From: Halomarina pelagica
GTDB lineage: Archaea > Halobacteriota > Halobacteria > Halobacteriales > Haloarculaceae
Reading direction: 5' to 3'
Assembly: GCF_024228315.1 (NCBI RefSeq)
Contig: NZ_CP100454.1
Span: 868,001 to 932,000 of the forward strand
DNA length: 64,000 nucleotides
Shown: in pieces, positions 34,017-43,673 of the stretch
Layout: each line of letters begins with the position of its first letter
Numbering within the stretch: the stretch's first letter is position 1
The notes under the pieces: model-generated
Seen by the model: only the letters and a program-made list of their open reading frames with translations
Databases searched by the model: none
Told to the model about the DNA's origin: nothing
Translations under genes and position numbers: made by a program

Positions 34017-36791
34017 ATGAGCGAACTCGACGAGGAGTACCGACTTGCGTACTTCGAGGAGGAGGGATTCACGCGACGGGAGTGCCCCTCCTGCGGGGCG
34101 CACTTCTGGAGTCGCGACCCCGACCGCGAGACCTGCGGCGAACCCCCCTGCGCGGAGTACGACTTCATCGACGCGCCGGGCTTCGACGGGGAGTACACGC
34201 TGGAGGAGATGCGCGAGGCCTTCCTCTCGTTCTTCGAGGAGCACGGCCACGAGCGCATCGACCCCTACCCCGTCGCGGCGAACCGCTGGCGCGACGACGT
34301 GCTGCTCACGCAGGCGTCGATCTACGACTTCCAGCCGCTGGTGACCTCGGGGCAGGCCCCGCCGCCGGCGAACCCGCTGTGCATCAGCCAGCCGTGCATC
34401 CGCATGCAGGACATCGACAACGTCGGCAAGACGGGCCGGCACACGATGGCCTTCGAGATGATGGCCCACCACGCGTTCAACACCCGGGAGGACGCCGAGG
34501 GCTACGCCTACCACGGCGAGGTCTACTGGAAGGACCAGACGGTGCGCTACTGCGATCAGTTCTTCGACTCGCTGGGCGCGAACGTCGAGGAGATCACCTA
34601 CATCGAGGACCCGTGGGTCGGCGGCGGCAACGCCGGGCCCGCCATCGAGGTCATCTACCGCGGCGTCGAACTGGCGACGCTCGTCTTCATGTCGATGGAG
34701 CAGGACCCCGACGGCGAGTACCTGATGAAGGACGGCAACCGGTACTCGAAGATGGACACGTACATCGTCGACACCGGCTACGGCCTGGAGCGCTGGACGT
34801 GGGTCAGCCAGGGGACGCCGACGGTGTACGAGGCGGTCTACCCCGACACCATCGCGTTCCTCAAGCGCAACGCCGGGATCGAACTGACCGACGACGAGGA
34901 GCGCCTCGTCCACGACGCCGCCAAGCTGGCGGGCAACCTCGACATCGACGAGGCCGAGGACATGGAAACTGCGCGCGCGGACATCGCGGCGCAGCTCGGC
35001 GTCGATTCCGACGAACTCGAGGCGCTGATGGAGCCCCTGGAGACGATCTACGCCGTCGCGGACCACTGCCGGACGCTCGCGTACATGCTCGGCGACGGCA
35101 TCGTCCCCTCCAGCGTCGGCTCGGGCTACCTCGTGCGGATGGTCCTGCGCCGGACCAAGCGCCTCGTGGACGAGGTGGGCGTGGACGCGCCGCTCGACGA
35201 GCTGGTCGACATGCAGGCCGAGCGACTGGGCTACCGCAACCGCGACACCATCCGCGACATGGTGCGCACCGAGGTGGGGAAGTACCGCGAGACGCTCGAG
35301 CGCGGCGGCCGCCGGGTGCGGCAACTGGCCGACGAGTACGCCGACCGCGACGAGCCGATCCCGCTCTCCGCGGTCATCGAGCTGTACGACTCCCACGGCA
35401 TCCAGCCGGACATGGTCGAGGAGATCGCCGCGGAGCGGGGCGCGCGAGTCGACATCCCGGACGACTTCCACGCGCAGGTGGCCGCGCGCCACGGCAGCGA
35501 GGACGCGGGCGCGCCCGAGCGCACGGAGGCGGACGAGCGCATCGCCGGCCTGCCGGAGACCGACCGGCTCTACTACGACGACCAGGATCGCACCGAGTTC
35601 GAGGCGGTCGTCCTCGACGTCATCGAGCGCGAGGGGGGCGAGGCCTACGACGTCGTCCTCGATCAGACGATGTTCTACCCCGAGGGCGGGGGTCAACCCG
35701 CCGACTACGGGACGCTCTCGACGGACGACCGGACGGCCGAGGTCGAGGACGTCCAGCGACAGGACGGGGTGATCCTCCACCGCACGGACGAACCGCTCGG
35801 GAAGGGCGAGTTCGTCCGCGGCCGGATCGACGCGACGCGACGCCGACGCCTGATGGCCCACCACACCGCGACCCACATCGTCGTCCACGCCGCCCGGCAG
35901 GTGCTCGGCGAGCACATCCGCCAGGCCGGCGCGCAGAAGGGCGTCGACAGCTCCCGCATCGACGTCCAGCACTACGAGCGCATCTCCCGCGAGCAGGTGC
36001 GACGCATCGAACTCGTCGCGAACTCGATCGTGACCGACAACACGCCGGTCCTCCAGGAGTGGCCCGACCGCCACGAGGCCGAGGAGAAGTACGGCTTCGA
36101 CCTCTACCAGGGCGGCATCCCGCCGGGGACGAACATCCGGCTGATCCACGTCGACGAGGACGTCCAGGCCTGCGGAGGGACCCACGTCGGGCGGACCGGC
36201 GACGTGGGCGCGATCAAGATCCTCTCGACCGAGCGTGTCCAGGACGGCGTCGAGCGCATCGTCTTCGCCGCGGGCGACGCGGCCATCGAGGCCACCCAGC
36301 GCACCGAGGACGCCCTCCGCGAGGCGGCAGAGGTGCTCGACGTTTCACCGATGGAGGTACCTGACACCGCCGCGCGCTTCTTCGAGGAGTGGAAGGACCG
36401 CGGCAAGCGGATCGAGGACCTGAAGGAGGAACTCGCCGAGGCCCGCGCCGAAGCCGGCGGCGGCGAGGAGGTCGAGGTCGGTGACAGCGTCGCCGTCGTC
36501 CGGCGGCTCGACGCCGACATGGACGAACTCCGCGCGACGGCCAACGCCATCGCCGAGGAGGGCAAGATCGCCGTGCTCGGAAGCGGTCGCGGGAGCGCGC
36601 AGTTCGTCGTCGCGGTCCCCGACGGCGTCGCCGTCAACGCGGGCGAAGTCGTCGGCGAACTCGCGGGCCGCGTCGGCGGCGGCGGCGGCGGCCCCGCCGA
36701 CTTCGCGCAGGGCGGCGGCCCCGACGTGGACGCGCTCGACGACGCGCTCGACGACGCCCCCGAGGTCCTCCGGCACGTGCTGAACGCCTGA
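34017..36791 (+). CDS. alaS: Alanyl-tRNA synthetase, archaeal type
   Basis: 924 residues from ATG 34017; the frame is open to a TTG at 33999. The archaeal N-terminal zinc-like segment [23 protein letters not shown] is present. The class II core shows [25 protein letters not shown] and [13 protein letters not shown]. The editing domain metal site is [19 protein letters not shown] with [14 protein letters not shown] (His, His, Cys, His). A C-Ala domain ends with a Gly-rich loop [20 protein letters not shown]-like TTTTA lies at 33986-33990. Confidence 0.97.
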   Translation: MSELDEEYRLAYFEEEGFTRRECPSCGAHFWSRDPDRETCGEPPCAEYDFIDAPGFDGEYTLEEMREAFLSFFEEHGHERIDPYPVAANRWRDDVLLTQASIYDFQPLVTSGQAPPPANPLCISQPCIRMQDIDNVGKTGRHTMAFEMMAHHAFNTREDAEGYAYHGEVYWKDQTVRYCDQFFDSLGANVEEITYIEDPWVGGGNAGPAIEVIYRGVELATLVFMSMEQDPDGEYLMKDGNRYSKMDTYIVDTGYGLERWTWVSQGTPTVYEAVYPDTIAFLKRNAGIELTDDEERLVHDAAKLAGNLDIDEAEDMETARADIAAQLGVDSDELEALMEPLETIYAVADHCRTLAYMLGDGIVPSSVGSGYLVRMVLRRTKRLVDEVGVDAPLDELVDMQAERLGYRNRDTIRDMVRTEVGKYRETLERGGRRVRQLADEYADRDEPIPLSAVIELYDSHGIQPDMVEEIAAERGARVDIPDDFHAQVAARHGSEDAGAPERTEADERIAGLPETDRLYYDDQDRTEFEAVVLDVIEREGGEAYDVVLDQTMFYPEGGGQPADYGTLSTDDRTAEVEDVQRQDGVILHRTDEPLGKGEFVRGRIDATRRRRLMAHHTATHIVVHAARQVLGEHIRQAGAQKGVDSSRIDVQHYERISREQVRRIELVANSIVTDNTPVLQEWPDRHEAEEKYGFDLYQGGIPPGTNIRLIHVDEDVQACGGTHVGRTGDVGAIKILSTERVQDGVERIVFAAGDAAIEATQRTEDALREAAEVLDVSPMEVPDTAARFFEEWKDRGKRIEDLKEELAEARAEAGGGEEVEVGDSVAVVRRLDADMDELRATANAIAEEGKIAVLGSGRGSAQFVVAVPDGVAVNAGEVVGELAGRVGGGGGGPADFAQGGGPDVDALDDALDDAPEVLRHVLNA

Positions 36792-36915
36792 GGACCGACG
36801 TCCGTTTCACCGACCGGCTGTCGTTCGCAACGGGCAACGGGCAACGACGAGCCGCGTCGAGGCGTCTCGACGCGGCTACCGACAGTTCTATGAGGTCCGT
36901 CCGTGGCCCACGACC

Positions 36916-37239
36916 GTGAGCCGCGACTACGACAAGCTCGTGCGCGACCGGATCCCCTCGATCGTCGAGGAGAACGGCGAACGGCCGGTCACGCACGTCG
37001 CCGATCGAGCGGAGTACCGACGACGGCTACACGCCAAGCTCGACGAGGAGGTCCGCGAGTTCCACGAGGACGAATCGCCCGAGGAACTCGCGGACGTGCT
37101 GGAGGTCGTCTTCGCGCTCGCCGCGACGCTCGACGTGGACGAGTCGGATCTGCGGCGACTGCGGGAGGCGAAGGCCGCCGACCGCGGGCGGTTCGCGGAG
37201 CGTATCGTCCTCGACCGCGTCGAGGACGGGTCGGAGTAG
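36916..37239 (+). CDS. MazG-like nucleoside triphosphate pyrophosphohydrolase
   Basis: 107 residues from GTG 36916: YDKLVRDRIPSIVEENGERP, then LHAKLDEEVREFHEDESPEELADVLEVVFALAATLD. The ExxE...ExxD metal pattern (EEVREF, EELADVLEV) is that of the all-alpha NTP pyrophosphatase superfamily. It probably removes non-canonical nucleotides. An operon partner is not apparent. Confidence 0.87.
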   Translation: MSRDYDKLVRDRIPSIVEENGERPVTHVADRAEYRRRLHAKLDEEVREFHEDESPEELADVLEVVFALAATLDVDESDLRRLREAKAADRGRFAERIVLDRVEDGSE

Positions 37240-37482
37240 CTACCCGCCGATCCGCCGAGGCGTACGCCCCCGCCGGGATCGAGCGAACGCTTCGGATTCG
37301 CGGGGGGCGGCGTCGCCAGCGGAGCGGTTTCGCCCTTCGGCATCGAACTGGGGATACCGGCGTCTCACCGACCGACAGGGATCTCGTGACGTGAGAGGGG
37401 TCGAACGGGGAGAGCGCGATCCTACGCGCGGACCGTCGTGTCACGAGATAACTACAATCGGTCGTGGATCCAACGGCCGTTC

Positions 37483-38478
37483 ATGTCCCACCGGAACACC
37501 TCCAACCGGACCGAAACCGACGTAGAAGTCACGACGACCGCAACCCCTCACCCGGACGTGCAGGCGATACTCGATGGGCGGGCGGAACTGGGGATACCGC
37601 GCCTGAGTTCGCTGTCGGTCGGCGGGATGCGACAGCTCCTCGAGGAGCTGTGGGCTCCGCCCGCGGATCCCGAACCCGTCGCGGCGGTGCGGGACGTCTC
37701 GATCGACGGTCCCGCCGGCGACGTTCCGATCCGGATCTACACGCCCGACGGCTCCGGACCGTTTCCGGTCCTCGTCTACTTCCACGGCGGGGGCTGGGTA
37801 GCGGGCGGCATCGAACTCGACGACGGGATCTGCCGCGCGCTGACGAACGCGGCCGGGTGCGCGGTCGCCTCGATCGGGTATCGCCACGCGCCCGAACACC
37901 CGTTCCCGGCACCCCTGGAGGACTGCTACGCGGCGACGGAGTGGGTCGTCGAGCACTCCGAAGTCGCTCACGGCGATCCCGATCGGATCGCGGTCGTCGG
38001 CGAGAGCGCGGGCGGGAACCTGGCCGCCGCGGTCGCGCAGGTCGCCCGGGATCGCGGCGGCCCGGCCCTGGCCCATCAGGTGCTCGTCACCCCCGTCCTC
38101 GATCGCTCGTTCGACAGGCCGTCGTACGACATCGATCCGTCGCAACTCGTGATAACGAGAGCGGACGTGGAGTGGGTCTGGGATCGCTACCTCGAGAGCG
38201 ACCTCGACGCCAACAACCCGTACGCGTCGCCGCTGCGGGCGCGCGACCTGAGCGGGCTTCCGTCCGCGACGATTGTGACCGCCGGCTTCGACGTGCTGCG
38301 CGACGAGGGACTCGCGTACGCGGAACGGCTCGAGGACGCCGGCGTTCGGGTCACGTACCGCGAGTACGACGACGTGATCCACGGCTTCCTCGGCATGCTC
38401 GACGATCCGGCGCTCGAACGGGCGCGCGAGGTGATCGACGCCGTCGCCCGGGACCTGCGAGACTCGTTCGGGGGGTAG
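37483..38478 (+). CDS. Alpha/beta hydrolase, hormone-sensitive-lipase family
   Basis: 331 residues from ATG 37483 (GTG 37438 is an alternative). Oxyanion motif VYFHGGGWVAGG near 100, nucleophile elbow VVGESAGGNLAAA (Ser about 172), Asp in ATIVTAGFDVLRDEG and His in DDVIHGFLGM. All triad residues are intact. Likely an esterase on short acyl chains. The preceding 243 bases show no gene. Confidence 0.92.
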   Translation: MSHRNTSNRTETDVEVTTTATPHPDVQAILDGRAELGIPRLSSLSVGGMRQLLEELWAPPADPEPVAAVRDVSIDGPAGDVPIRIYTPDGSGPFPVLVYFHGGGWVAGGIELDDGICRALTNAAGCAVASIGYRHAPEHPFPAPLEDCYAATEWVVEHSEVAHGDPDRIAVVGESAGGNLAAAVAQVARDRGGPALAHQVLVTPVLDRSFDRPSYDIDPSQLVITRADVEWVWDRYLESDLDANNPYASPLRARDLSGLPSATIVTAGFDVLRDEGLAYAERLEDAGVRVTYREYDDVIHGFLGMLDDPALERAREVIDAVARDLRDSFGG

Positions 38479-38594
38479 TCGTTCGATCACATTCGTCGCG
38501 GACGACCCGCCGTCCCGTCGCGCGACACCGGTCGATTCGCCGAGTGCCATCCCCGGTCGAAGTAGCTAACCGCTCCCCGACCCGACCGACGGGT

Positions 38595-39353
38595 ATGCCC
38601 TTCGCCGAGAACGACGGCGTCGCGCTCCACTACGAGGCGGTCGGTTCGGGTCCGACCGTCGCGTTCCTGAACGAGGTCGGGTACGGCGCGTGGCTCTGGG
38701 GGTGGCAGCACGCCGCCCTCGCGGGGCCGTTCGAGGCGCTCGTGCTCGATCCGCGAGGCACGGGCCGGTCCGACGCCCCGCCGGGGCCGTACGCCGTCGA
38801 GACGCTGGCGGACGACCTCGAGGCCGTCCTCCGCGAGCACGGGGCGCGCCGCGCCCACCTCGTCGGGGCCGGCCTCGGGGGGATGGTCGCGCTCGACTAC
38901 GCCCGGCGGTACGGTCGCGCCCGCTCGCTCGTCCTCCTCGGGACGGCCCTCGACGGCGGGTCGGTGGACGCGGAGGCGCTCGACGCGATGGGAGGACGAG
39001 GCCCCCGGTCGCTGTCGCCGTGTCTCTCGCCGGACTTCGTCGAGCGTCAGCGCGAGGTCGTCGAGGGGATCCGGTCGTGGAGAGAGACCGACGACGCCGC
39101 TCCCGAGGCGCGGGCGGCGCAGGCGGCGGCGATGCTGGCCTTCGAGTGCGACGCCCCCTACGAGGTGACGGCCCCGGCGCTCGTGTTGCACGGCGCGGAC
39201 GACCCGGTCGTTCCCCCCGCGGCGGGCGAGGCGCTCGCCGAGGCGCTCCCCCGGGGGCGGTTCCAGGCGCTCCCCGGCCGCCACCTCGCGTTCGTCGAGG
39301 CGTCCCGTCCGGCGAACGACGCCATCGTCGGCTTCCTCGAGTCGGTCGAGTGA
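38595..39353 (+). CDS. Alpha/beta-fold hydrolase lacking the serine nucleophile
   Basis: 252 residues. The fold is clear: GPTVAFLNEVGYGAWLWGWQ, LDPRGTGRSDAPPGPY, an Asp in LVLHGADDPVVPP and a His in LPGRHLAFVEA. The nucleophile elbow, usually G-x-S-x-G, is VGAGLGGMVAL, with Gly93 in place of Ser. It is either inactive as an esterase, a binding protein, or uses another mechanism as in cofactor-free dioxygenases of the fold. It follows the active hydrolase by 116 bases. Confidence 0.82.
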   Translation: MPFAENDGVALHYEAVGSGPTVAFLNEVGYGAWLWGWQHAALAGPFEALVLDPRGTGRSDAPPGPYAVETLADDLEAVLREHGARRAHLVGAGLGGMVALDYARRYGRARSLVLLGTALDGGSVDAEALDAMGGRGPRSLSPCLSPDFVERQREVVEGIRSWRETDDAAPEARAAQAAAMLAFECDAPYEVTAPALVLHGADDPVVPPAAGEALAEALPRGRFQALPGRHLAFVEASRPANDAIVGFLESVE

Positions 39354-39659
39354 AGGGTTCGGGTTCGGATGACCATCTGCGATCGCCCACCCTCACGAGA
39401 CCGGAAGTACCCCACCCGTCTTACTGTACGTATCTCGATGTTTTCAGCTCGTCCTTACACTAATAGTCTCCGAATAACCCGGCTCCGTCCGCTGGTTTCG
39501 ATTGTCATCCCGGACGGACGGTTTCGGCCGACTGACCCTCTCGAATATGATTCATAACTAACACCCTTCGTTCTGATTACAGAATCGTATGGTCTTGAGA
39601 AAACTATCGTCGAAAGACGATGCGCAATTCACAGCACAGCTGTATCGCACGGAAAAGCC
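39354..39659. promoter_or_regulatory. AT-rich region upstream of the sequon-rich secreted protein
   Basis: 306 bases without a full gene. AATATGATTCATAACTAAC (39544-39562) is the best promoter candidate. The short leader frame described next occupies the end. Confidence 0.45.
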
Positions 39660-39663
39660 ATGA
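39589..39663 (+). CDS. Possible 24-residue leader peptide
   Basis: ATG 39589 opens MVLRKLSSKDDAQFTAQLYR and ends at a TGA that overlaps the next gene's ATG (ATGA). It follows a promoter-like AT patch by about 30 bases. Overlap suggests translational coupling or control of the secreted protein. It is basic rather than acidic, unusual for this organism, so it may be only a chance frame. Confidence 0.3.
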   Translation: MVLRKLSSKDDAQFTAQLYRTEKP

Positions 39664-40997
39664 GACGGGGACTCCTCGCGGTGTTCGCCGTCTTCCTGGT
39701 GCTCACCTCCTCGGTCGCCGTCGCGGGCGTCACGCTCGCGCCGTCGGGCGTGGCGAACGCCCAGGAGGGGGTCGCCCCCGAGACGGCGTCCGGTCTGACG
39801 CTCACGGCGGTCTGCACCGACCAGGCGAACGGTACCGCCACCTACCGTATCGATAGCGAGCGGGAGAACGACACGGTCGTCGCCTTCCTCGCGCTCGAAA
39901 CCAACGAAAACGGTGCCGTCACCGTCCCGGCCGGCGGTAGCGCGACGTTCACCGTCGACCTGAACCCCGACGGGTCCACCACGGTCGTCGCGGCCCTGCA
40001 GTCCGAGGCGGTCGTCGGAATCGCACCCGCGGCCGACGAACCGTGCGCGGACGACGGTGACGGGGCTGACGAGGGCGACGAGAACGAGACGGACGAGAAC
40101 GGTACCGACGAGAACGAGACGGACGAGAACGGTACCGACGAGAACGAGACGGACGAGAACGGTACCGAGGGCGATCTCCCCGGCGACCTCCCCGACCTCC
40201 CGGTCAACGAGGAGGTGACGATCTGTGAGGAGACGAAGAACAGCGCAGAGCAGCTGTTCGTTCCCGGTCAGTACTCCGTCGACGGGTTCACGCTCAACGT
40301 CAGCGGGACCCTCGACGACGGCACCGTCGAGGTCGTACAGGACGGCACCGTCGTCGCGGTTCTGACCACCTCGTTCGACGAGGACTCCGGTACCGTCACG
40401 CTCGAGTACCAGGGTAGCACCGTCGCGACCGTCGACGTCACGCTCGTCGACTGTGACGAGGGCGACAACGGTGACGGCGACGATGGCGACGAAGGAGACG
40501 AAGGCGATGAAGGAGACGAGGGAGACGACGGTACCGACAACGGTGACAACGGTGCCGAACAGCCGATGGACGCCTACCAGGTCGACCTCGTCTTCGGCGA
40601 ACCCATCGAGAACCTGGGCGACTCCGAGGACGCCTTCTACGGAACCCAGGGTCGGCTCATCGCGGCCGCCTCGATGACCGAGGACGGCGAACTCACTCGC
40701 ACGTTCAAGACGGCTCACGGCGAGCACCGTACGGTCGAACACGGCGAGTGTTCGGTCTCCTACGGCGAGTACGAGTACGACCCGGAGACGGGCGTCCTCA
40801 CCGTGGACGTCTCGGTCGCCGAGGACTGCGGTTGCGGCTGTGACGGCGTGACGCTCTCGCTCGCGGGCTACGAACTGCCCGACGGGACGCAGGAGTTCGT
40901 CCGCGACCGCGCGGACGAACAGCAGCTCGTCGACAGTCGGACGGTCGAACTCGACGCGGGCGAGAACGCCACGCTCGAGATCGATCTCGACGGCTAG
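39660..40997 (+). CDS. Secreted acidic protein with N-glycosylation sequon repeats
   Basis: 445 residues. A Sec-type signal peptide (RRGLLAVFAVFLVLTSSVAVAG) is followed by a domain, then three exact DENETDENGT repeats (140-169). A second domain holds TICEETKNSAEQLF, and a GDEGDEGDEGD linker near 280 leads to a C-terminal domain with CGCGCDG and a final ENATLEIDLDG. Each decapeptide has two N-x-T sequons, six in 30 residues. No PGF anchor, lipobox or membrane helix is visible at the end. Probably an extracellular glycoprotein; role unknown. Confidence 0.8.
   Translation: MRRGLLAVFAVFLVLTSSVAVAGVTLAPSGVANAQEGVAPETASGLTLTAVCTDQANGTATYRIDSERENDTVVAFLALETNENGAVTVPAGGSATFTVDLNPDGSTTVVAALQSEAVVGIAPAADEPCADDGDGADEGDENETDENGTDENETDENGTDENETDENGTEGDLPGDLPDLPVNEEVTICEETKNSAEQLFVPGQYSVDGFTLNVSGTLDDGTVEVVQDGTVVAVLTTSFDEDSGTVTLEYQGSTVATVDVTLVDCDEGDNGDGDDGDEGDEGDEGDEGDDGTDNGDNGAEQPMDAYQVDLVFGEPIENLGDSEDAFYGTQGRLIAAASMTEDGELTRTFKTAHGEHRTVEHGECSVSYGEYEYDPETGVLTVDVSVAEDCGCGCDGVTLSLAGYELPDGTQEFVRDRADEQQLVDSRTVELDAGENATLEIDLDG
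40077..40166 (+). repeat. Three exact 30-base tandem repeats inside the secreted-protein gene
   Basis: Units at 40077-40106, 40107-40136 and 40137-40166, each encoding DENETDENGT. Identical DNA implies recent expansion or active homogenisation. Confidence 0.9.
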
Positions 40998-41107
40998 ACG
41001 TCGACATCGACCGCTCGACGAACGACGTTTTCCGCTTTTTCTTCGCCGTGCCGGCAGGGATCTCGCCGAACGTAATCCACAAAGGGTCGACCCGCGTAGG
41101 TCGAGCA

Positions 41108-41812
41108 ATGGCACGGTTGCGGCTCGCGTTACTGAACGCGTCGCTCGATGGCACGCGAGCGGACACCAGCAGGAACTTCCGACGGGAACTGAACGCCGAC
41201 CTCGCCGAGTTCACGGTCAGCGACGGGCGGTTCCCGCCGCCGGTCGGCGTCGAGGGCTTCGATGGCGTCGTCGTCACGGGGTCGGGCGCGTCGACCTACT
41301 GGGACGCCCCGTGGATCGACGAGGTTCGCGAGTGGCTCCGGGAGGCGTACGAGCGGGGCCTCCCGATCCTCGGCGTCTGTTTCGGACACCAGTTGCTCGC
41401 GAGCGCCCTCGGCGGCACTGTCGAGGCGATGGGCGACTTCGAGATCGGCTACCGGGAAGTACGGCACGTCGGGGAGACGCCGCTGTTCGAGGGGATCGAC
41501 GAGCGGTTCACCGTCTTCACGACCCACGGCGACACCGTGACCGCGCTCCCCGAGGGCGCGACGGTCATCGCGGAGAACGACTACGGACTCCACGGCTTCC
41601 GTATCGGGCACGCCTTCGGCGTGCAGTTCCACCCCGAGTACGACGCGGAGACCGCCAGTACGGTGACGCGCTCCAAGGAGTTCCTCGGCGAGGAACGCAT
41701 CGAGCGGGTGCTCGCCGGGATCACCGATGAGAACTACGCCCGCGCCTGCGAGGCCAAGCGGCTGTTCGAGAACTTCACCGAGCACGTCCGGCGGGTGCGC
41801 CCGCGGGCGTAG
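41108..41812 (+). CDS. Type 1 glutamine amidotransferase
   Basis: 234 residues from ATG 41108. Triad: Cys in LPILGVCFGHQLLASALGG (about 93), His and Glu in FGVQFHPEYDAET (about 176-178). Also FDGVVVTGSGASTYW. It is a stand-alone GuaA-like class I amidotransferase domain without synthetase partner nearby. The acceptor is unknown; related proteins hydrolyse gamma-glutamyl compounds. Confidence 0.9.
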   Translation: MARLRLALLNASLDGTRADTSRNFRRELNADLAEFTVSDGRFPPPVGVEGFDGVVVTGSGASTYWDAPWIDEVREWLREAYERGLPILGVCFGHQLLASALGGTVEAMGDFEIGYREVRHVGETPLFEGIDERFTVFTTHGDTVTALPEGATVIAENDYGLHGFRIGHAFGVQFHPEYDAETASTVTRSKEFLGEERIERVLAGITDENYARACEAKRLFENFTEHVRRVRPRA

Positions 41813-41877
41813 CGGGACGGGGAACGCGGACGTTCGCCCCGAGTTTGAAGTGGGGTTACGTGGTATCGATACGCGTG

Positions 41878-42321
41878 GTGTACGAGACGATCCTCGTTCC
41901 GACGGACGGGTCCGGAGGGGTCGCGCCGGCGATCGAGCACGCCCTCCAGCTCGCGACCACGTACGGTGCGACCGTCCACGCGCTGTACGTCGTCGACGAG
42001 ACCGAGAGCGGCGCGGCCATCATCGGATCGGACGCCGGCGGAGGGACCCGTCGTCAGCGGGAGTCGATCGGCACGGAGGCGACGGAGGCGATCGCCGACG
42101 CCGCAGACGACGCAGGCGTCGAGTGCACGCAGGCGGTCCGCGAGGGGACGCCGTACCGGGTCATCACGCAGTACGCCGACGAACACGACGCGGACGTCGT
42201 CGTCATGAGCACGCGCGGGCGAACCGGCGTCAGCCGAGTGCTCCTCGGGAGCGTCACGGAGCAGGTTGTCCGGACGACCGACCGTCCCGTGCTCGCGGTC
42301 AGCCGCGGTACGGAAACGTAA
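41878..42321 (+). CDS. Universal stress protein (UspA family)
   Basis: 147 residues from GTG 41878: ETILVPTDGSGGVAPAIEHAL at the start, AVREGTPYRVITQYADEHDADVVVMSTRGRTGVSRVLLGSVTEQVVRTTDRPVLAV at the end. The ATP-binding G-2x-G-9x-G(S) pattern is complete, so this is the nucleotide-binding type. It lies 33 bases before a ClC channel gene; USP domains often accompany transporters. Confidence 0.93.
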   Translation: MYETILVPTDGSGGVAPAIEHALQLATTYGATVHALYVVDETESGAAIIGSDAGGGTRRQRESIGTEATEAIADAADDAGVECTQAVREGTPYRVITQYADEHDADVVVMSTRGRTGVSRVLLGSVTEQVVRTTDRPVLAVSRGTET

Positions 42322-42354
42322 GTCAGTACTGCCCGCCCCTCCGACCCGGCGGTA

Positions 42355-43593
42355 ATGAACCGTCGGCAGTACTATCGACTCCTCGTCGTCGCCGCCGTCC
42401 TCGGCGTCCTCGTCGGTCTCTTCGCGACGGTCTTCCGCCTGACGTGGAACGCGGCCGACCACTTCCTCTGGTCGACGCTCGACGAGCGGTACTGGCGCGT
42501 CGTCGTCAGCACCGTCGCGGGGGTCCTCATCGGCGGCATCATCTACGCGACGTTCTACCCGGGTACGCTCTCGACGCTCGTCCGACAGTTCCACCTCGAC
42601 GGGGCGGTCCCCGCGGACGACAACATCCCGGTCATCCCGTCGGGACTCGTCGGTCTCGTGGCCGGGCAGAGCGCCGGACCGGAGGGAGTGATGAGCGTCG
42701 TCGGTGGCTCGGCCGGCACGAAGATCGCGTCACTCCTCGGCGTGGAGGACGCGACGCGGTTGCTCACCCTGGCCGGGATGGGTGCCGGGTTCGGGTCGAT
42801 ACTCGGCGCGCCGATCGGCGGGGCATTGCTCTGGCTGGAACTCCCGCACGACCGGGGGATCGAGTACTACGAGGCGATCATCCCGACGCTCGTGGCGAGC
42901 TTCGCGGGCTACCTCACGATGGTCTCGATCGGCGGACTCTCGCTGTTTCCCATCTGGAAGGCTTCCCCCACCTTCCCGCTGACGACGACCCACCTGCTCG
43001 TCGCCATCGGCGTCGGGTTACTCTGTATCCCGTTCGCGCTCCTCTACACGCAAGTGTTCGGTCTCGTCGGCGCGCTGTTCAACCGCTACTCGCCCCGTCC
43101 GTTCGTCCGGACGACCGTCGCGGGACTCGGTATCGGCCTGCTCGGGTTCTACCTCCCGCTGACGTACTTCTACGGCGGAAAGCAGATAAACGAGGTGCTC
43201 GCGGGCGAGTTCACGCTCGCGGCGCTCCTCGCGCTCGTCGTCGGGGAGATGCTCGCCGCCGCGCTCACGATCAACGGGAACTGGCAGGGCGGGCTCATCA
43301 TCCCGCACATGTTCATGGGGGCGGCGATCGGCCGCGCGGCCGCGCTGGTCGTCCCCGGGGTCGATCCGGTACTCGCCATGCTCGGCGGGATGGCGGCGTT
43401 CAATTCCACCGTCACGGGGACGCCGCTCTCGTCGGCGCTCATCGCCATCGCGCTCACCGACGGCGCGAGCGTCGTACCGGTCTTCCTCGCCAGCCTCTGT
43501 GCGTTCGTCGCAAGCCCGGTCGTCCGCTTCGTCGAGACGACCGCCTCGCGGACGGAGCCTGCGGGGTTCTACCTCGGTGAGAGCGACGACTGA
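42355..43593 (+). CDS. ClC-family chloride channel/antiporter
   Basis: 412 residues with about 10-12 membrane helices. The ClC filter region GQSAGPEGVMSVVGGSAGTKIA near 102 replaces the usual GREGP, a variation seen in some archaeal members. GAGFGSILGAPIGGALLWLE and NWQGGLIIPHMFMGAAIGRAAALVVPG follow. No CBS domains. Transport of chloride is family-based; whether it is a channel or a proton-coupled exchanger is not decided. Confidence 0.9.
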   Translation: MNRRQYYRLLVVAAVLGVLVGLFATVFRLTWNAADHFLWSTLDERYWRVVVSTVAGVLIGGIIYATFYPGTLSTLVRQFHLDGAVPADDNIPVIPSGLVGLVAGQSAGPEGVMSVVGGSAGTKIASLLGVEDATRLLTLAGMGAGFGSILGAPIGGALLWLELPHDRGIEYYEAIIPTLVASFAGYLTMVSIGGLSLFPIWKASPTFPLTTTHLLVAIGVGLLCIPFALLYTQVFGLVGALFNRYSPRPFVRTTVAGLGIGLLGFYLPLTYFYGGKQINEVLAGEFTLAALLALVVGEMLAAALTINGNWQGGLIIPHMFMGAAIGRAAALVVPGVDPVLAMLGGMAAFNSTVTGTPLSSALIAIALTDGASVVPVFLASLCAFVASPVVRFVETTASRTEPAGFYLGESDD

Positions 43594-43645
43594 CCACGAC
43601 GCGGTGGCGTTCGAATCTCGGGCGTGCCGTCGTCGAGGGGAGTGC

Positions 43646-43650
43646 TTTTA
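43646..43650 (+). promoter_or_regulatory. TATA core of the acyl-CoA dehydrogenase gene
   Basis: TTTTA in GTGCTTTTACCC ends 23 bases before ATG 43674, the spacing of a leaderless haloarchaeal promoter. Confidence 0.45.
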
Positions 43651-43673
43651 CCCTCACACTCCGGAACACTATC

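Noticed and set aside
33669-36185. Long open frame antisense to alaS (838 codons)
   Set aside because: It is the mirror of a well-conserved synthetase in GC-rich DNA. The translation is Val/Leu/Arg/Asp-biased with no domain, and it crosses into tspO.
37346-37602. GAACTGGGGATACCG found twice (37346 and 37588)
   Set aside because: Only about 15 bases match and the flanks differ. The second lies inside the hydrolase coding sequence, so chance is the simpler view.
43608-43625. GTTCGAATCTC resembling a tRNA T-arm
   Set aside because: No acceptor or anticodon stem can be formed around it. The stretch is the short gap between the ClC and acyl-CoA dehydrogenase genes.
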